Part shown: piece by piece, positions 10,490 through 22,181 of the stretch | Position numbering within the stretch: position 1 is the stretch's first letter | Layout: each line of letters starts with the position of its first letter | Assembly (NCBI GenBank): GCA_003290165.1 | Contig: QNQO01000686.1 | Location: 496,001-560,000 of the forward strand | DNA from: Berberis thunbergii | Taxonomy: Eukaryota > Streptophyta > Magnoliopsida > Ranunculales > Berberidaceae | Direction of reading: 5' to 3' | Length of the DNA: 64,000 nucleotides | Translations under genes and position numbers: made by a program | The notes under the pieces: model-generated | What the model was told of the DNA's origin: nothing | Seen by the model: the letters and a program-made list of their open reading frames with translations, nothing else | Databases searched by the model: none

Positions 10490-10850
10490 ATATCAACACA
10501 AAGCCTTGTCCGTTGTGCGCGGACCACGATAGCTGAGGAAGTGGGGTCTAGTCAACGTTTGTCTGGTGATGACAACGACTCGCCAAGGGATCATTGCTCT
10601 CCAACAGACAATGATCGCCGAACTTACATGGTAAGCCCAGTCTGTACGCTACTGATGACGTCAACTTTTGGTGCCTAAAGCTTAAACCACTCCGTGCGGA
10701 CCACGACAGCTGAGGAAGTGGGAGTCTAGTCAGTGCTTGTTCACTGATGGCGATGACTTGCCAAGGGATCATTGCTTTCCAACAGACAATGATCGCAGAA
10801 CTTACCAGGTAAGCCTAGTATGTTATCGACTGATGACGACGACTTCGGAG
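10490..10850 (+). repeat. Tat 3' tandem repeat, two units of about 178 bp
   Basis: The core GCCAAGGGATCATTGCT recurs at about 10582 and 10760, with TGCGGACCACGA.AGCTGAGGAAGTGGG before and GGTAAGCC.AGT after each. It sits right after the integrase remnant, as do the 182-bp repeats at 28440-28990. Confidence 0.8.
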
Positions 10851-10884
10851 TGAGAGATTTCGGATTCTGGCGAAAATTTTCAAG

Positions 10885-11764
10885 AAGCCAAAAAATCTTT
10901 TAAGGAGTTGTTATCTTATCAAGGAATAATTTTTTAGACCATGATTTGTTAGACTGTATTCTTGTTGGTGTTGAACAATTTTAATTGTGAAGATCTAGTC
11001 AGGCGCCCTACATTGGAGGAGGTGAAACATGCAACCTTGAGCATTCCAAAAAATAGTGCGCCGGGTCCGGATGGCTTTACTTCGGGATTTTTTCAAACTT
11101 GTTGGGAAGTGGTGGGTACAAATGTTTGGGAAGCAGCGATTCAATTTTTTAAGGGGAGGCTCTTCCAGTAGCATTCTCAGCTAATCTTATAGCGCTTATT
11201 CCTAAAACGGAGGTGCCAAGTTCTTTCTCTAATATCATACCTATTAGTCTAAGCAATGTTATTTATAAAATTTGTAGTAAATTATTTTGCAATAGACTGG
11301 CTGCATTACTTCCATATATAGTTGCTCCGGAACATGATGCTTTCATTAGAGGGAGAGCCATTGTAGAAACATTGGTCTGGCCCGGGAACTTATGTGGGAT
11401 ATTGGTAAACATGCATTTGGCGGTGATGTGGTTCTTAAAATTGACTTGGAAAAGGCATATGATCGGTTAGAATGGAATTTTTTATATTTACTATGCTTAG
11501 AAGATTTCACTTCTCCAATAAAGTGTGCATATTATCTCCAATTGCGCTACAAATTGTGGCTTCTCTGTTTTGCTGCAAAGAGTATATAAGAGGCACTTTA
11601 AATCTTTGAGAGGTTTGAGGCAAGTGGACCCATTGTATCCATTAGTTTTTGTTATTGCTACTGAAGTGTTGGACATGGGATTAAAGGGGGCATTTCAGAA
11701 AGGGGAGATTGGTTTTTGTTACACTCCTCGATATTGTACGCCCATAACACATCTTTTGTCTGAT
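10885..11764 (+). pseudogene. LINE-1 ORF2: RT fingers and palm, up to the catalytic motif
   Basis: Fragments in shifting frames: VRRPTLEEVKHATLSIPKN followed by SAPGPDGFTSGFFQTCWE (10994-11110), NIIPISLSNVIYKICSKLF (11220-), KIDLEKAYDRLEWNF near 11440 (first catalytic Asp), then FSVLLQRVYKRHFKSLRGLRQVDPLYP (11550-) and THLLSD ending at 11764. At least three frameshifts. The enzyme copies LINE RNA at a nicked target. Relative to LINE-3, three bases are missing just before the catalytic Asp pair, so Tyr-Ala became Ser. Confidence 0.88.
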
Positions 11765-12455
11765 TATTGATGATACATCAAAACGTCTTCTCTCCTATGT
11801 CGTACACGTGTCATGATGATCTCGATGAATAACAACCCAAGCGTCAGCCCAACACTTATCCGGCCCAAGCGGTTTAAGTTCGCACAACGCAGTCCACCAG
11901 ACAGACCCAAATTACTACAGCCTGCTAAGCTCACACGTCTCACAACCGTCCCCAATACTTGTAAGACCTATTAAGGCAAGTATCTCGGGGATCAACTTTG
12001 AACAAGCAAGCTAGCAACACCTTATTTCTAACTAGGAAGCAAATACCAGAGTATACGTCGTACATGGAAACTTCCATCTATGGACAACACTCAGATTGGG
12101 AACCATCTTTCGTGTATCTAGGAACACAAGTCTAACAGAGAAACTTCCCTCCACATGACAATTCCTAATTAGATAAGGATCTCCATGAAGATTTCCTTCC
12201 CTAAACTACACCATTGATGGCCTGGTCAAACCAGGACTCCAGCAATATAAATAAGACATAAGGTTGGTAAGGTAAGGTATGCTACAAATTTCCTGTTTAC
12301 AATATTAAGCCTTCCTAAGATCTCTGTCTGACTTTAGCATCAGAGTGCCATCGGCCACCAGTCCACAAAGGTGGTCTGTGGCTCACGTTTGTTCCTTGTG
12401 CAGATTAGCAGGTAAGCAGGTCAAGGTCAACAGGGAGTGAAAATCGGTTGCATTA
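11765..12455 (+). repeat. Tat 5' LTR
   Basis: 691 bp. It starts TATTGATGATACATC rather than a clean TG, and ends GGTTGCATTA where the partner LTR reads GACTGCATCA. Matches 31676-32356 and, in reverse, 55258-55952. The conserved middle includes GTCAGCCCAACACT and CTCTGTCTGACTTTAGCATC. Confidence 0.87.
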
Positions 12456-12476
12456 GTTTGTCGTCGTCCGTGGGGA
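12456..12476 (+). promoter_or_regulatory. Tat primer binding site
   Basis: TTTGTCGTCGTCCGTGGGGA directly after the LTR is a worn form of the TTTGGYGCCGTCTGTGGGGA site usual in plant Tat elements. The minus-strand copy at 55233-55257 shows the same site in another worn form. Confidence 0.65.
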
Positions 12477-12529
12477 CGATAGAGTTCCTAACAAATTACT
12501 AGCATCATCTCTTTTCAGAATTCAAGAAG

Positions 12530-13000
12530 ATGATAACCACAAGATCAGGAAACAATGGAAAACATGGGGACACATCAAATGCTCAGACTGACACTATACC
12601 ACCGCTTCTGGAGGTGCGGATAACACAAGGGCAACAAGCCCGTCCCCCACACTAGCAGCAGCAATGACGGACCCCATGATGGATCTGCAGTCATCTTATA
12701 TACAACAGATCTTGCAACGTCGAAGATGCTCATATCCATGAAGCAAAATCCTAACAAGACACTGAGAACATACATCACGCGTTTCAATAACAATTTGACT
12801 TTCGTCAATGTTTGTAACGACGAAACAGCTGTCGCAGCCTTCACCTATGGACTGAGGAATGGCAAGTTTTATAACTTCCTAACTTTGGACCCCCAACAAA
12901 TATGGCGGACTTGGTGAAAGAAACACATAGTTACATCGCCCTAGAAGAAGAATGGACTACAGAGAAAAAAGGTCGAGTCTGAAGAGAAATCCTCCGTCTT
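12530..13000 (+). pseudogene. Tat gag, degraded
   Basis: An ATG at 12530 opens MITTRSGNNGKHG; the minus-strand copy near 55190 has TTRSRNNEAPGDTSKAQ at the same place, which supports the start. 12726-12917 reads MKQNPNKTLRTYITRFNNN and AFTYGLRNGKFYNFLTLD, the end of a retrotransposon gag capsid region. The middle is deleted relative to the minus-strand copy, and stops are frequent. Sequence after 13000 is too worn to read. Confidence 0.75.
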
Positions 13001-13249
13001 TTTCGACGACAAGATAAGGCACGAATCGGTGAGCATGATACACATCCTCCATGGGGCTTATTTCGATTCTGAACAATCAAATAGGTCCAGAGAAGAAATC
13101 TCAGAGAGATAAGGATCCAATACGCGGGCGACCGACAGACGTTGGGCGCCCGGAGTCATGATCCTCCTATATAGCTAGCCTTTACTAACAAAAACCTCTA
13201 GGGCGTCCAACTGCTACATAATGACGCTCTGGTAATAACGATCTCCCTA

Positions 13250-13700
13250 GCAAGCTAGGAAGTAAGGAGATCCTTGGTGGACACATGAAACTCATTGAAC
13301 GTTACATTCCTCCGCATGTTCCACAACATGCAGCTCAAGGAAGAAATCCTAAGTCCTAATAGTCGTCCAATGATTGATTTCAATGGCGAAAAGTACTTCC
13401 TGTTGGGAAAATAAAGCTAACAGTAGTCGCGGGAGAGCCATCAATTCAAAAAGTCCCTGTTTCAAGAGTTTATAGTAATCGACACATCGTTCACCTATAA
13501 AGTTGTTCTGGGGAGACCCTAGCTACACCAAATGGGAGCAATATTTTATCACTCTATAACCAAATGCATCAAGTACCCAGTCAACCAAACAATCGATACA
13601 CATATGAGGCGACCAAGTAGCTGCCAGAGAATGTCAATAGATAACCCCATAGCAACCGGGTAACTATGAGTTGGCGACTAGTCTCGCGAGCCAAGATGCC
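13250..13700 (+). pseudogene. Tat protease region, degraded
   Basis: Around 13480-13560 the frame reads FIVIDTSFTYKVVLGRP, a stop, then LHQMGAIFYHSITKCIKYP. Tat proteases have the form VVDAPSAYNVILGRPWLH followed by a run with ST.HQC.K.P, so this is the C-terminal half. The catalytic D-T/S-G triad upstream is not readable with confidence. Confidence 0.65.
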
Positions 13701-13914
13701 TTTGATCTTGCCAAAGAAGTTGAGATAAAGCAACCCAATCTCAGATGACAAGAGCTCCAGTGAGCCCCCAGGGCAGACCTAATGCCATCAACTGGAGGAA
13801 AAAATCATTCCCGGTTTACTCTCGACAACTCTTCAATGAATAGCGGCAATTCAAATAGGTTTCCTGCTTGAACAAATAATGGCGAAGCAACTGATAGAGC
13901 TACTATAGGAATAA

Positions 13915-14760
13915 CCAAGACGTCTTCATTTGGACCATGCGAGACATGATGGGAATCAACCCATCAGTAATCACTCATCGCCAAGAGGTGGACCCATGAG
14001 GAAAACCATATGGCAGAAGAAGAGACTCGTGGTGCCTGAGAGAAATAAAATCATCAATGAGGAGGTACAACGGTAACTTAACGTGGACATGATCAAAAGA
14101 AGCACGATACCCAGACTGGCTGGCAAACACAGTATTGGTAAGGAAGAAAAATGGGAAGTGGATATATTGTGTAGACTACACAAACTTGAACAAGGCTTGC
14201 CCAAAGGACAACTTCCACAATCCCCGCATCGATCAGAACATGGATGCCACATCCGGACACACCTCCCGAGTTTCATGGACGCCTATTCAAGCTACAACTA
14301 GATATTAATGCACCCCCTGGATCAAGAGAATACCCTTTTCATAACTGAGAGAGGGATATATTGTTATAGGGTCACGCCATTCTGCTTGAAGAACGCAAGT
14401 GCGACATATCAACGACTAATGAATCGAATGTTCAAATAATAAATTGGCAGAAACATGGAGGTCTACATAGACGATATGCTGGTCAAGAGCTTCCTTAGCC
14501 CCGACCACATAGCAGACGTCACCGAAGCATTCAACCAAGCTCTGAAGGTATCAGATGAAACTCAACCCAAAAAATTTACTTTCGGAGTTGAGTCAGAGAA
14601 ATTCCTAGGCTACATAGTGAACCAAAGGGGAATCAAAGTTGATCCCAAAAACAGATTCAGGCCATTCTCGACATGAAAGCCCTCGCCAATATCAGAGATG
14701 TTCATAGCCTGAAGAAGAGGGTGGCAACACTCAACATGTTGTATATCTAATAATCCCGAC
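13915..14760 (+). pseudogene. Tat reverse transcriptase, degraded
   Basis: The linker-to-RT motif reads DVFIWTMRDMMGINPSVITH (13921-), then WLANTVLVRKKNGKWIYCVDY, a worn PFCLKNASATYQRLMN near 14380, and MEVYIDDMLVKSF with catalytic YIDD at 14464-14475. The thumb EKFLGYIVNQRGIKVDP is also present. An open piece spans 14455-14676. Stops and shifts separate the blocks. Catalytic Asp pair retained. Confidence 0.88.
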
Positions 14761-14823
14761 AAATGTCTTCTTTTCTTCAACAGGAAGCAAGGATTTTCAT
14801 GGGATGAAAAGTGTGAACAAGCC
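14761..14823 (+). pseudogene. Tat RNase H, left piece (interrupted by Athila)
   Basis: NRKQGFSWDEKCEQA runs up to the Athila insertion. It continues at 26219 after the AAGCC duplication. The second part follows in its own entry. Confidence 0.7.
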
Positions 14824-16604
14824 TGATATACACGTAATTATTACAAATTATGACCCTTAATTTATATATGTCAGTGCTTCAATTAAATATATTTTATTCT
14901 AATTATTTCAATTTTTATGTTTTTGTAGGAATCTGCGCGCGTGAACGATAAAATCGCATTAAGGCGACAAATTTTGTCGATTCTAGCAGTGGTACAAAAG
15001 AGTGGTTCACACATCTAAGCCTAACCCGAATAAGCATGGTCCACTTACTTTAACCAAGCCCAAGCCCAGAAAGCTAGAATCCTAAGCCCAGCCTAACAAG
15101 GAAATAGGGAAACCCTATTTAGGTTTCTCTCTTGCCTTCTCTTTGGAGACACTCTCTCTTCCACGTTTTCTGTCTTCCTCTCTTTTCCAGCCACCATCAC
15201 CACCTCCACCGAGGCAGAGACAGAGTCTCTCGCCACTAACCAACCACCACTCCCACTAACCGTCCTCGCCCCTGTTTCAGCTACAAACCATCACCTCGCC
15301 ACCGTTCTCTCTGTCCATAACACAGCCGCCACCACCATCTCCCTCCATCTCTCTCACCGCCACCATCACTCGAGCACCATCGCCACCACCGCGCGCACGT
15401 ACTGCCGCGAAACAGGGAGCACCTCCCTGTTTCTCCCTCGCAGCCGCCCTCCTTCCTCTTTCTCTCTTCTCCACGGTCTCTCCCTCCTCCACGCCTCTCT
15501 CTTTTAGAGCCACCACCACCGCGACAGACTGCTACCACCGCGAAACAGGGAGAGCACCTCCCTGTTTCTCGTCCTCCTTCGCGTTTGTGTTATTCCACTG
15601 TTCCCTCACCTTCTCTCTGTTCTTGCAGGTACGGAAACGTTCGTACGAGAAGAAGCTCGCGAGGAGCGAACAGCGAGCGGAGCAGGGCGCTGTCGCGCTG
15701 GAGAAGACGAAGAGCAGAGCAGCGAATTCGCGCGGGAAAACTGTTTTTAGTTTTGAAAAACAGTTTGGCTATTGACACCCGAGAATCTGTAAGAGCCACC
15801 ACAGAGCTATTTAGCTTTTTTCTCGGATTCGTGCGCGTACAGGAAGTGATGGATTCCTCCTCCATGATGCTGTGACCACCACCACCATGAGTCACTAAAC
15901 CCCACGCAAGGTGAAGAGGTGAACTCCTAGATGTAACGCACTAAATTAGCATTTGATTCGCTTTAAGTTTTCACGATGAATAATGATGTTTAATGATTAT
16001 CACTTTTATTTAATATAGAAATTTATGTTATTTCAGTGAGAAGGATTTCATAGATTTCTTTGTAGATTATTTTTATTCCGGTGATTATCTTTTCTTCTCC
16101 ATATAAGCTTAGTCACGCTTTTCTTATGTGTGGAATGTTTAAGAATTAATTGATTCCGGTAGGTTAGTTATATGTGATCGTCATTTATTACGGTATTGTC
16201 TCCGGATATATCGTAAGTTTAGGATATCACATATGACAAACCTTTGTGCTTTTCTTAGAAGAGTGAAATCTTAAATTCATTTACATTAGGATACATTAAT
16301 GATTAAAAGATTATTTTTCCGATTACGTCGTTTGGGATGTGAAACACGTAGTTGAGTCATCATAGCGAATCAATACTAGTTGACGCGTGAAGTCTAGGAG
16401 GGATTCTTGGAACCTTGTGATTTTTCTAAACTTAATTTTCATTAAATTAAATTCAATTTCGTATTTTAAATTTGTTAGAATTTATTAACTTTAGTTTCGC
16501 ATAGTTTGTTTTCCTTAACCTTATTTTGTAGATCGTTTTTCCTCGTGGGATCGACACCCCATTCTTTACTGCAATTGACCGCGTGTACTGTTTGGGCGTA
16601 ATCA
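14824..16604 (+). repeat. Athila 5' LTR
   Basis: 1781 bp, TGATATACACG to GGGCGTAATCA. Contains a CT/CA-rich stretch (15170-15580) that produces spurious reverse-strand ORFs, and an AT-rich downstream half. Aligns end to end with 24400-26218, differing mainly by small indels. Confidence 0.93.
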
Positions 16605-16609
16605 AATTT

Positions 16610-16627
16610 TGGCGCCGTTGCCGGGGA
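16610..16627 (+). promoter_or_regulatory. Athila primer binding site (tRNA-Asp type)
   Basis: TGGCGCCGTTGCCGGGGA, five bases after the 5' LTR, is the tRNA-Asp-complementary site known from Athila elements. It appears unmutated. Confidence 0.9.
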
Positions 16628-16913
16628 ACAAGCGTCATTCTACAAGGAAGGTTTCGGGTATTATCTTTCTTGCTCATTTTTCATTTATTTTATTTTATTC
16701 TATTTTTTTAGGTTTTAGGTCCAGTTTATTTTCTATCTTTATCTTTATTTTATTTTATTTTATTTCTAAAAAAAAATTAAAAAATTATTAAATAAAAAAA
16801 AACATTGGGGGCGTGAGTTGGAATAGAGACCACTTAGGGAGACTAATCAGGGTCCCAAATTTAGTTAACCACAAATTCACATTGAGACCGAATTAAGTCA
16901 TACTTCTAACACC

Positions 16914-18419
16914 ATGAGTAATCACGAAGATGATCATGTTCGGGTCGCTAAAGGACTATCTCCACCCCACGCGCACTGCTACTCCATCATGTATCATGTT
17001 TGCACCAAGTACACCAAAGCTAGATTTTAAGCCGGGTATGATACAATTATTACCTACTTTTCATGGCCTAGAGAGTGAAAATCCCTATGTTCACATTAGG
17101 GAATTCGAGGAAGTTGTGGCCACCTTTCACAACAAAGTTGAGGCTGTAGACTCGGTTAGACTAAGGTTCTTTCCTTTTTCCCTTAAGGAAAAAGCGAAAG
17201 AGTTGGCTATACTCTTTGCGACCAAGGTCTATAGGTTCGTGGGAGGAGATGACCCAAGCATTTTTTAATAAATACTTTCCTCACCACAAAACCAATGGTC
17301 TAAAGAGACAGATTTCTACCTTCACCCAAAAGAATAGCGAGACACTATATCAAGTATGGGAAAGGTTCAAGGATCTCTTGAATACATGCCCTCACCATGG
17401 GTATGAGAGTTGGCGCTTAGTCAGTTATTTTTATGAGGGGCTCACCAGTAGAGAACGTCAGTTCGTTGAGATGATGTGTAATGGAGAGTTTTTGCAAAAG
17501 GACCCTGACGAGGCCATTGAGTACCTGAATGACTTAGCTGAAAAGGCCCATACTTGGACTGGTCCAAGTGCTACTGAGAGCACAGATAGAACACGCCCAG
17601 CTGGAGTTTACCAACTTCGGGAAGAGGATAGCCTTAGAGCCCAACTTGATAGAGTAACTAGGGAGTTAGAAGCACTTAAGACCAAGGATGGTAAGCCCGC
17701 ACATACTGTTGCCAGAGTTGAGCTACAGGACGCCTGTTTTATATGCGGGGGAGTTGAACACTTAGCACAGGATTGCCCGACCTTCACTGAGATGAGAGGG
17801 GTTTATGAGGAACAATGTAACGCCTTAGGGATGTACAAGAAGCCTTATTCACCATTCTCTAACACTTACAATTCTGGCTGGAGAGATCACCCTAACTTTA
17901 GTTGGAGGTCCTGAGGCAGACCAACCTACACACTCACAGGCACAACCACCTAGGTCATACCCTGCACCTCCATACAATGCACAATCTAACAGAAGTTCCT
18001 TATCAGACACATTGCATGCATTTATAGAGGCACAAGGTAAAACTAATCAAAAATTTGAGGTTGCATTGACACAGTTGGCAGAGGAGAACAAGGAGATAAA
18101 AAGCCAAATAACCAAGCTGACAAGTTCATTAACAGTACAAGCTCGGGGCCAATTTCCGTCACAGCCTCAAGCAAATCCGAAGGGACAACTTATGGCACAA
18201 ACCTCTACTTCAGACTCTCAGAATGTCAAAGAGGTTAATGCCATCACTACTCGGAGTGGTAAGAACTTAGATGGGTCAAGCTCGTCCACGACTATAGGCA
18301 CCTCCCCAAGTGCAAAGGAGAGCATCCCTGAGGATGAGCCCAACAAGAACATTCCAGTTTCAGTTCCTTTTCCTCAAGCACTACGACCTACTTGGAACGA
18401 AATCGGAAATGCATGGTGA
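16914..18419 (+). pseudogene. Athila gag, frameshifted
   Basis: I take ATG 16914 (MSNHEDDHVR) as the start because it gives an Athila-like N-terminus; a one-base shift near 16943 moves into the frame with FKPGMIQLLPTFHGLESENP. A second shift lies near 17225. The capsid part follows (FFNKYFPHHKTNGLKRQI, YFYEGLTSRERQFVEMM), then a zinc knuckle CFICGGVEHLAQDC (about 17732-17775). A third shift near 17912 leads to a coiled-coil tail (QLAEENKEIKSQITKL) and VKEVNAITTRSGKNL, a run typical of Athila gag ends. The stop at 18417-18419 marks a shift into the protease frame. Confidence 0.88.
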
Positions 18420-19140
18420 GATTCTAGAACATTTGAAACAGGTTAAAATTAACTTACCTTTGCTGCATGTGATCGAACAGGTACCAACTTATGCGAGGAT
18501 CATCAAGGACTTATGCACTATCAAAAGGAAACATCATGTCAAGAAGACTGCCTTCTTGACAGAACAGGTAAGTGCGGTGATTGAGCAGAGGACACCACCC
18601 AAGTACAAAGATCCAGGGTGTCCTACAGTCACCTGCCAGATTGGGACTCATGAGTTCGGCCAAGCCTTGTTGGATTTAGGGGCAAGTGTAAATCTGATGC
18701 CATATTCTATTTACTTGCAACTGGGTCTAGGAGAGATTAAACCCACATCCGTGGTTCTGCAATTGGCCGATAGATCAGTTAAGAAGCCAAGAGGAATAGT
18801 CGAGGATGTCTTGCTTCAGATTGATAAGTTTTACTATCCCGTCGACTTTCTTATTTTAGATATTCATTCTGTGGTTAATATGGAGTCTACAGTTCCGATT
18901 ATTTTAGGTAGACCTTTTCTTGCCACAGCTAACGCTCTTATCAATTGCAGGAACGGTCTAATGAAGCTGTCTTTTGGGAACATGACTCTGGAGGTCAACA
19001 TATTCAACATTAGCAAGCAACCACGTGATGATGATGAGTGTCATCATACCTACATGATAGACACGCTGATATCAGAGGACGCGCTCTTGAGCGCAGATTC
19101 TGAAACCTTAGAGTACCTCCTGTCTATTTCTGATTTTTAG
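18412..19140 (+). pseudogene. Athila pol: protease region
   Basis: Open frame to TAG 19138-19140. Contains CTIKRKHHVKKTAFLTEQVS, then the aspartyl protease with ALLDLGASVNLMPYSIY near 18665-18715 and PIILGRPFLATANALINC near 18895. The DLGAS form of the active site is usual for Athila. The segment continues in the gag-pol reading after a shift near 18412, and the RT is separated from it by the stop at 19138 and another near 19214. Confidence 0.9.
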
Positions 19141-19215
19141 AATTCACTTTATCCTGATAATGCTTTTGATATTGTTGTTGTTTCAGGGTTAAATGATAAA
19201 GGAGGGCGACAATGA

Positions 19216-20460
19216 CAACCATGCTTTGAGGAGTTGCCAAAGGAAAGACAGAAACCACAACCATCCACAGTGGAAACTCCGAAAGTTGACCTAGCTCCAC
19301 TGCCCAAGGGACTTAAACATGCATTCCTTGGACCAGGTGATACCTTTCCTGTTATTATTTCTTCCGTGCTTGATAGCTCACAAGAAGAAGAATTGATTAA
19401 TATGTTACGTGAGCACAAATCTGCACTAGGTTGGATTATAGCTGACATTAAAGGTATTAGCCCCTTAATATGTTCCCATAGGATCCATTTAGAAGAAGGA
19501 GCTAACCCCCGTAGAGATCCTCAAAGACGACTCAACCCTACTATGAAAGAGGTGGTGAAAAAGGAAGTTTTAAAATTGTTAGATGCATGCATCATTTATC
19601 CCATCTCTGATAGCAAGTGGGTTAGTCCAACTCAAGTAGTTCCCAAGAAATCGGGCATAACTGTGGTGACTAATGATGAGGGGGTGACTGTTCCTACTAA
19701 GGTAGTTACAGGGTGGCGCATGTGCATTGATTATAGGAAACTTAATTCTGCCACCCGCAAGGATCACTTCCCACTTCCATTCATAGACCAAATCTTAGAG
19801 CGAGTAGCTGATCATTCTTTTTATTGCTTTCTAGATGGGTATTCAGGATATTATCAGATTGAGATTGCATTAGAGGATCAGGATAAGACTACTTTCACAT
19901 GTCCTTTTGGTACTTATGCTTTTCGGCGTATGCCATTTGGTTTGTGTAATGCACCGGCTACTTTTCAGCGATGCATGATGAGTATTTTTAGTGATATGGT
20001 TGAAAAATGTATGGAAGTTTTCATGGATGATTTGACTGTTTTTGGTAATTCCTTTGATTCATGTTTACTTCACTTGAAGGCTGTTTTAAGTAGATGTGAA
20101 GAGAAGGGTCTGGTGCTTAATTGGGAAAAATGTCATTTCATGGTTTCCTATGGAATAGTTCTGGGACACATAGTTTCTAATAAAGGGATCGAGGTAGATA
20201 AAGCTAAAATTGAATTGATTTCTAAACTACCTACACCTAAAAGTGTCAAGGATGTGAGATCCTTTCTAGGGCACGCGAGTTTTTATAGGAGGTTCATACT
20301 AAATTTTTCTGCCATCTCTAGACCATTAAGCAACCTCCTGGTCAAAGATGTCGTGTTCCAATGGACACAAGAGTGTGAGGACGCCTTTCGAACACTCATT
20401 GATAGGCTCACCTCGCCCCTATCATGCAGCCACCAGATTGGACTTTACCATTTGAGATAA
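19216..20460 (+). pseudogene. Athila pol: reverse transcriptase
   Basis: Open frame to a stop at 20458-20460. Features in order: a linker ending LREHKSALGWIIADIKGISP, VTGWRMCIDYRKLNSATRKD, DGYSGYYQIEIALEDQDKT, MPFGLCNAPATFQRCM, catalytic FMDD at 20020-20031, and the thumb DVRSFLGHASFYRRFI. The whole RT domain is uninterrupted. The terminal stop arises from a frameshift near 20425, after which RNase H continues in another frame. Confidence 0.93.
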
Positions 20461-22181
20461 TGTGTGATGCAAACAATTATGCTGTGGGGGCAGTCTTGGG
20501 ACAACGAAGGGAAGGGAAGCCATTTGTTGTTTACTATGCTTGTCGAACACTTAATGATGCTCAAAAGAATTATTCGACTACTGAAAAAGAGTTGCTAGCT
20601 GTAGTTTTTGCTTTAGATAAATTTCGTGCTTATTTGATTGGTACACCTATCACTGTTTTTACTGACCATGCAGCTCTTAAGTTCCTTCTTTCTAAAAAGG
20701 ATGCTAAGGCAAGATTGATTAAGTGGATTTTACTTTTGCAGGAATTTGATCTAACTATAAAGGATAAGAAGGGGGTCGAGAATGTTGTGGCGGATCACTT
20801 GTCTCGTTTGGAGTTCAGTGACTCTGCTAATGGCCCACCCATCCGTGATGACTTCCCTGATGAACACCTATTCGCCGTCACTCAGGTACTATGGTATGCA
20901 CACATTGTTAATTACTTGGTTTCCGGCGAAGTTCCATCATCATGGAGTGCTCAAGATAAGCGCAAATTTTTGGTCGAGGTAAGAAATTTTTATTGGGATG
21001 ATCCTTATTTATATAAGTATTGCCCCGACCAAATCATGAGGCGTTGTATCCCTGAAGGTGAGATTGACAGTATTTTACATTTTTGTCATAGTGCAGCTTG
21101 TGGAGGCCATTTTTCTATGAAAAAAACCGCTACAAAAATTTTACAGTCTGGATTATATTGGCCTACTTTGTTTAAGGACACTAACAATTATTGTCGTTCT
21201 TGTGATAGATGCCAGAAGTTGGGTGCATTGTCCCGACGACACATGATGCCCCTTAACCCCATCCTAGTCATTGAGATATTTGATTGTTGGGGGATTGATT
21301 TTATGGGACCTTTTCCACCTTCCTTTGGATATTTGTATATTTTGCTTGCAGTGGACTATGTGTCCAAATGGGTTGAGGCTGTGGCGTGCCGACACAATGA
21401 CAACAATACTGTTGTCAAGTTTATCAAAGAACACATTCTATCACGTTTCGGTACACCACGAGCCATTATTAGTGATCAGGGGACTCATTTCTGTAATCGC
21501 TCTTTTGAAGCTTTGATGCGCAGGTATGGAGTTCATCACAAGGTTGCCAATGCCTATCATCCGCAGACAAATGGCCAAGCTGAGTTGGCCAATCGAGAAG
21601 TAAAATAAATCTTGGAGAAGATGGTGAATCCTGATAGGAAGGATTGGTCGTTGCACCTTCTTGATGCACTTTGGGCCTAACGTACCGCTTATAAGACAAT
21701 TCTCGGGATGTCTCCATATCGACTTATATATGGAAAAACATGTCATTTACTTGTTGAGTTAGAACATCGCGCTTATTGGGCCGTAAAAAACACCAACTTT
21801 GATCTCAATGATGCAGGTATTCAGCGGAAACTTCAGTTGGCTGAAATTGAGGAGTTGCGGAATGATGCCTATGACAATTCCCGAATATACAAGGCGAAGA
21901 TGAAAACAGCTCATGATAAGCAAATTCTTAGGAAACATTTCGAGCCCAACCAACGAGTCTATCTCTATGACTCACGCCTTCATCTTCATCCTGGCAAGCT
22001 AAAATCGAGATGGACGGGCCCATTCATGGTAAAACAAGTTTTTCCCTATGGATCCATAGAAATTGAAGATCCAACAGATGGGAGAGTATTTAGAGTCAAT
22101 GGGAAACGTTTGAAGCATTATGTGGAGCGAGTAGAGGTGCCAGAAGAGATCTCTCTGGTTGCACCGGTCTACTTCATTTGA
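20424..22181 (+). pseudogene. Athila pol: RNase H and integrase with two nonsense codons
   Basis: RNase [47 protein letters not shown]. Integrase zinc finger: [17 protein letters not shown] with [11 protein letters not shown] core: [32 protein letters not shown] and the Glu in [20 protein letters not shown] at 21606-21608 and a TAA at about 21678 interrupt the same frame, which then runs on to 22181 with [14 protein letters not shown] and [11 protein letters not shown]. Both stops look like single-base changes. No chromodomain, as expected for this lineage. Confidence 0.93.

Noticed and set aside
15277..15538. Arg/Glu/Gly-rich reverse-strand ORFs, repeated near 24865-25152
   Set aside because: They lie in the CT/CA-rich part of both Athila LTRs; the bias in base composition alone opens the frame.
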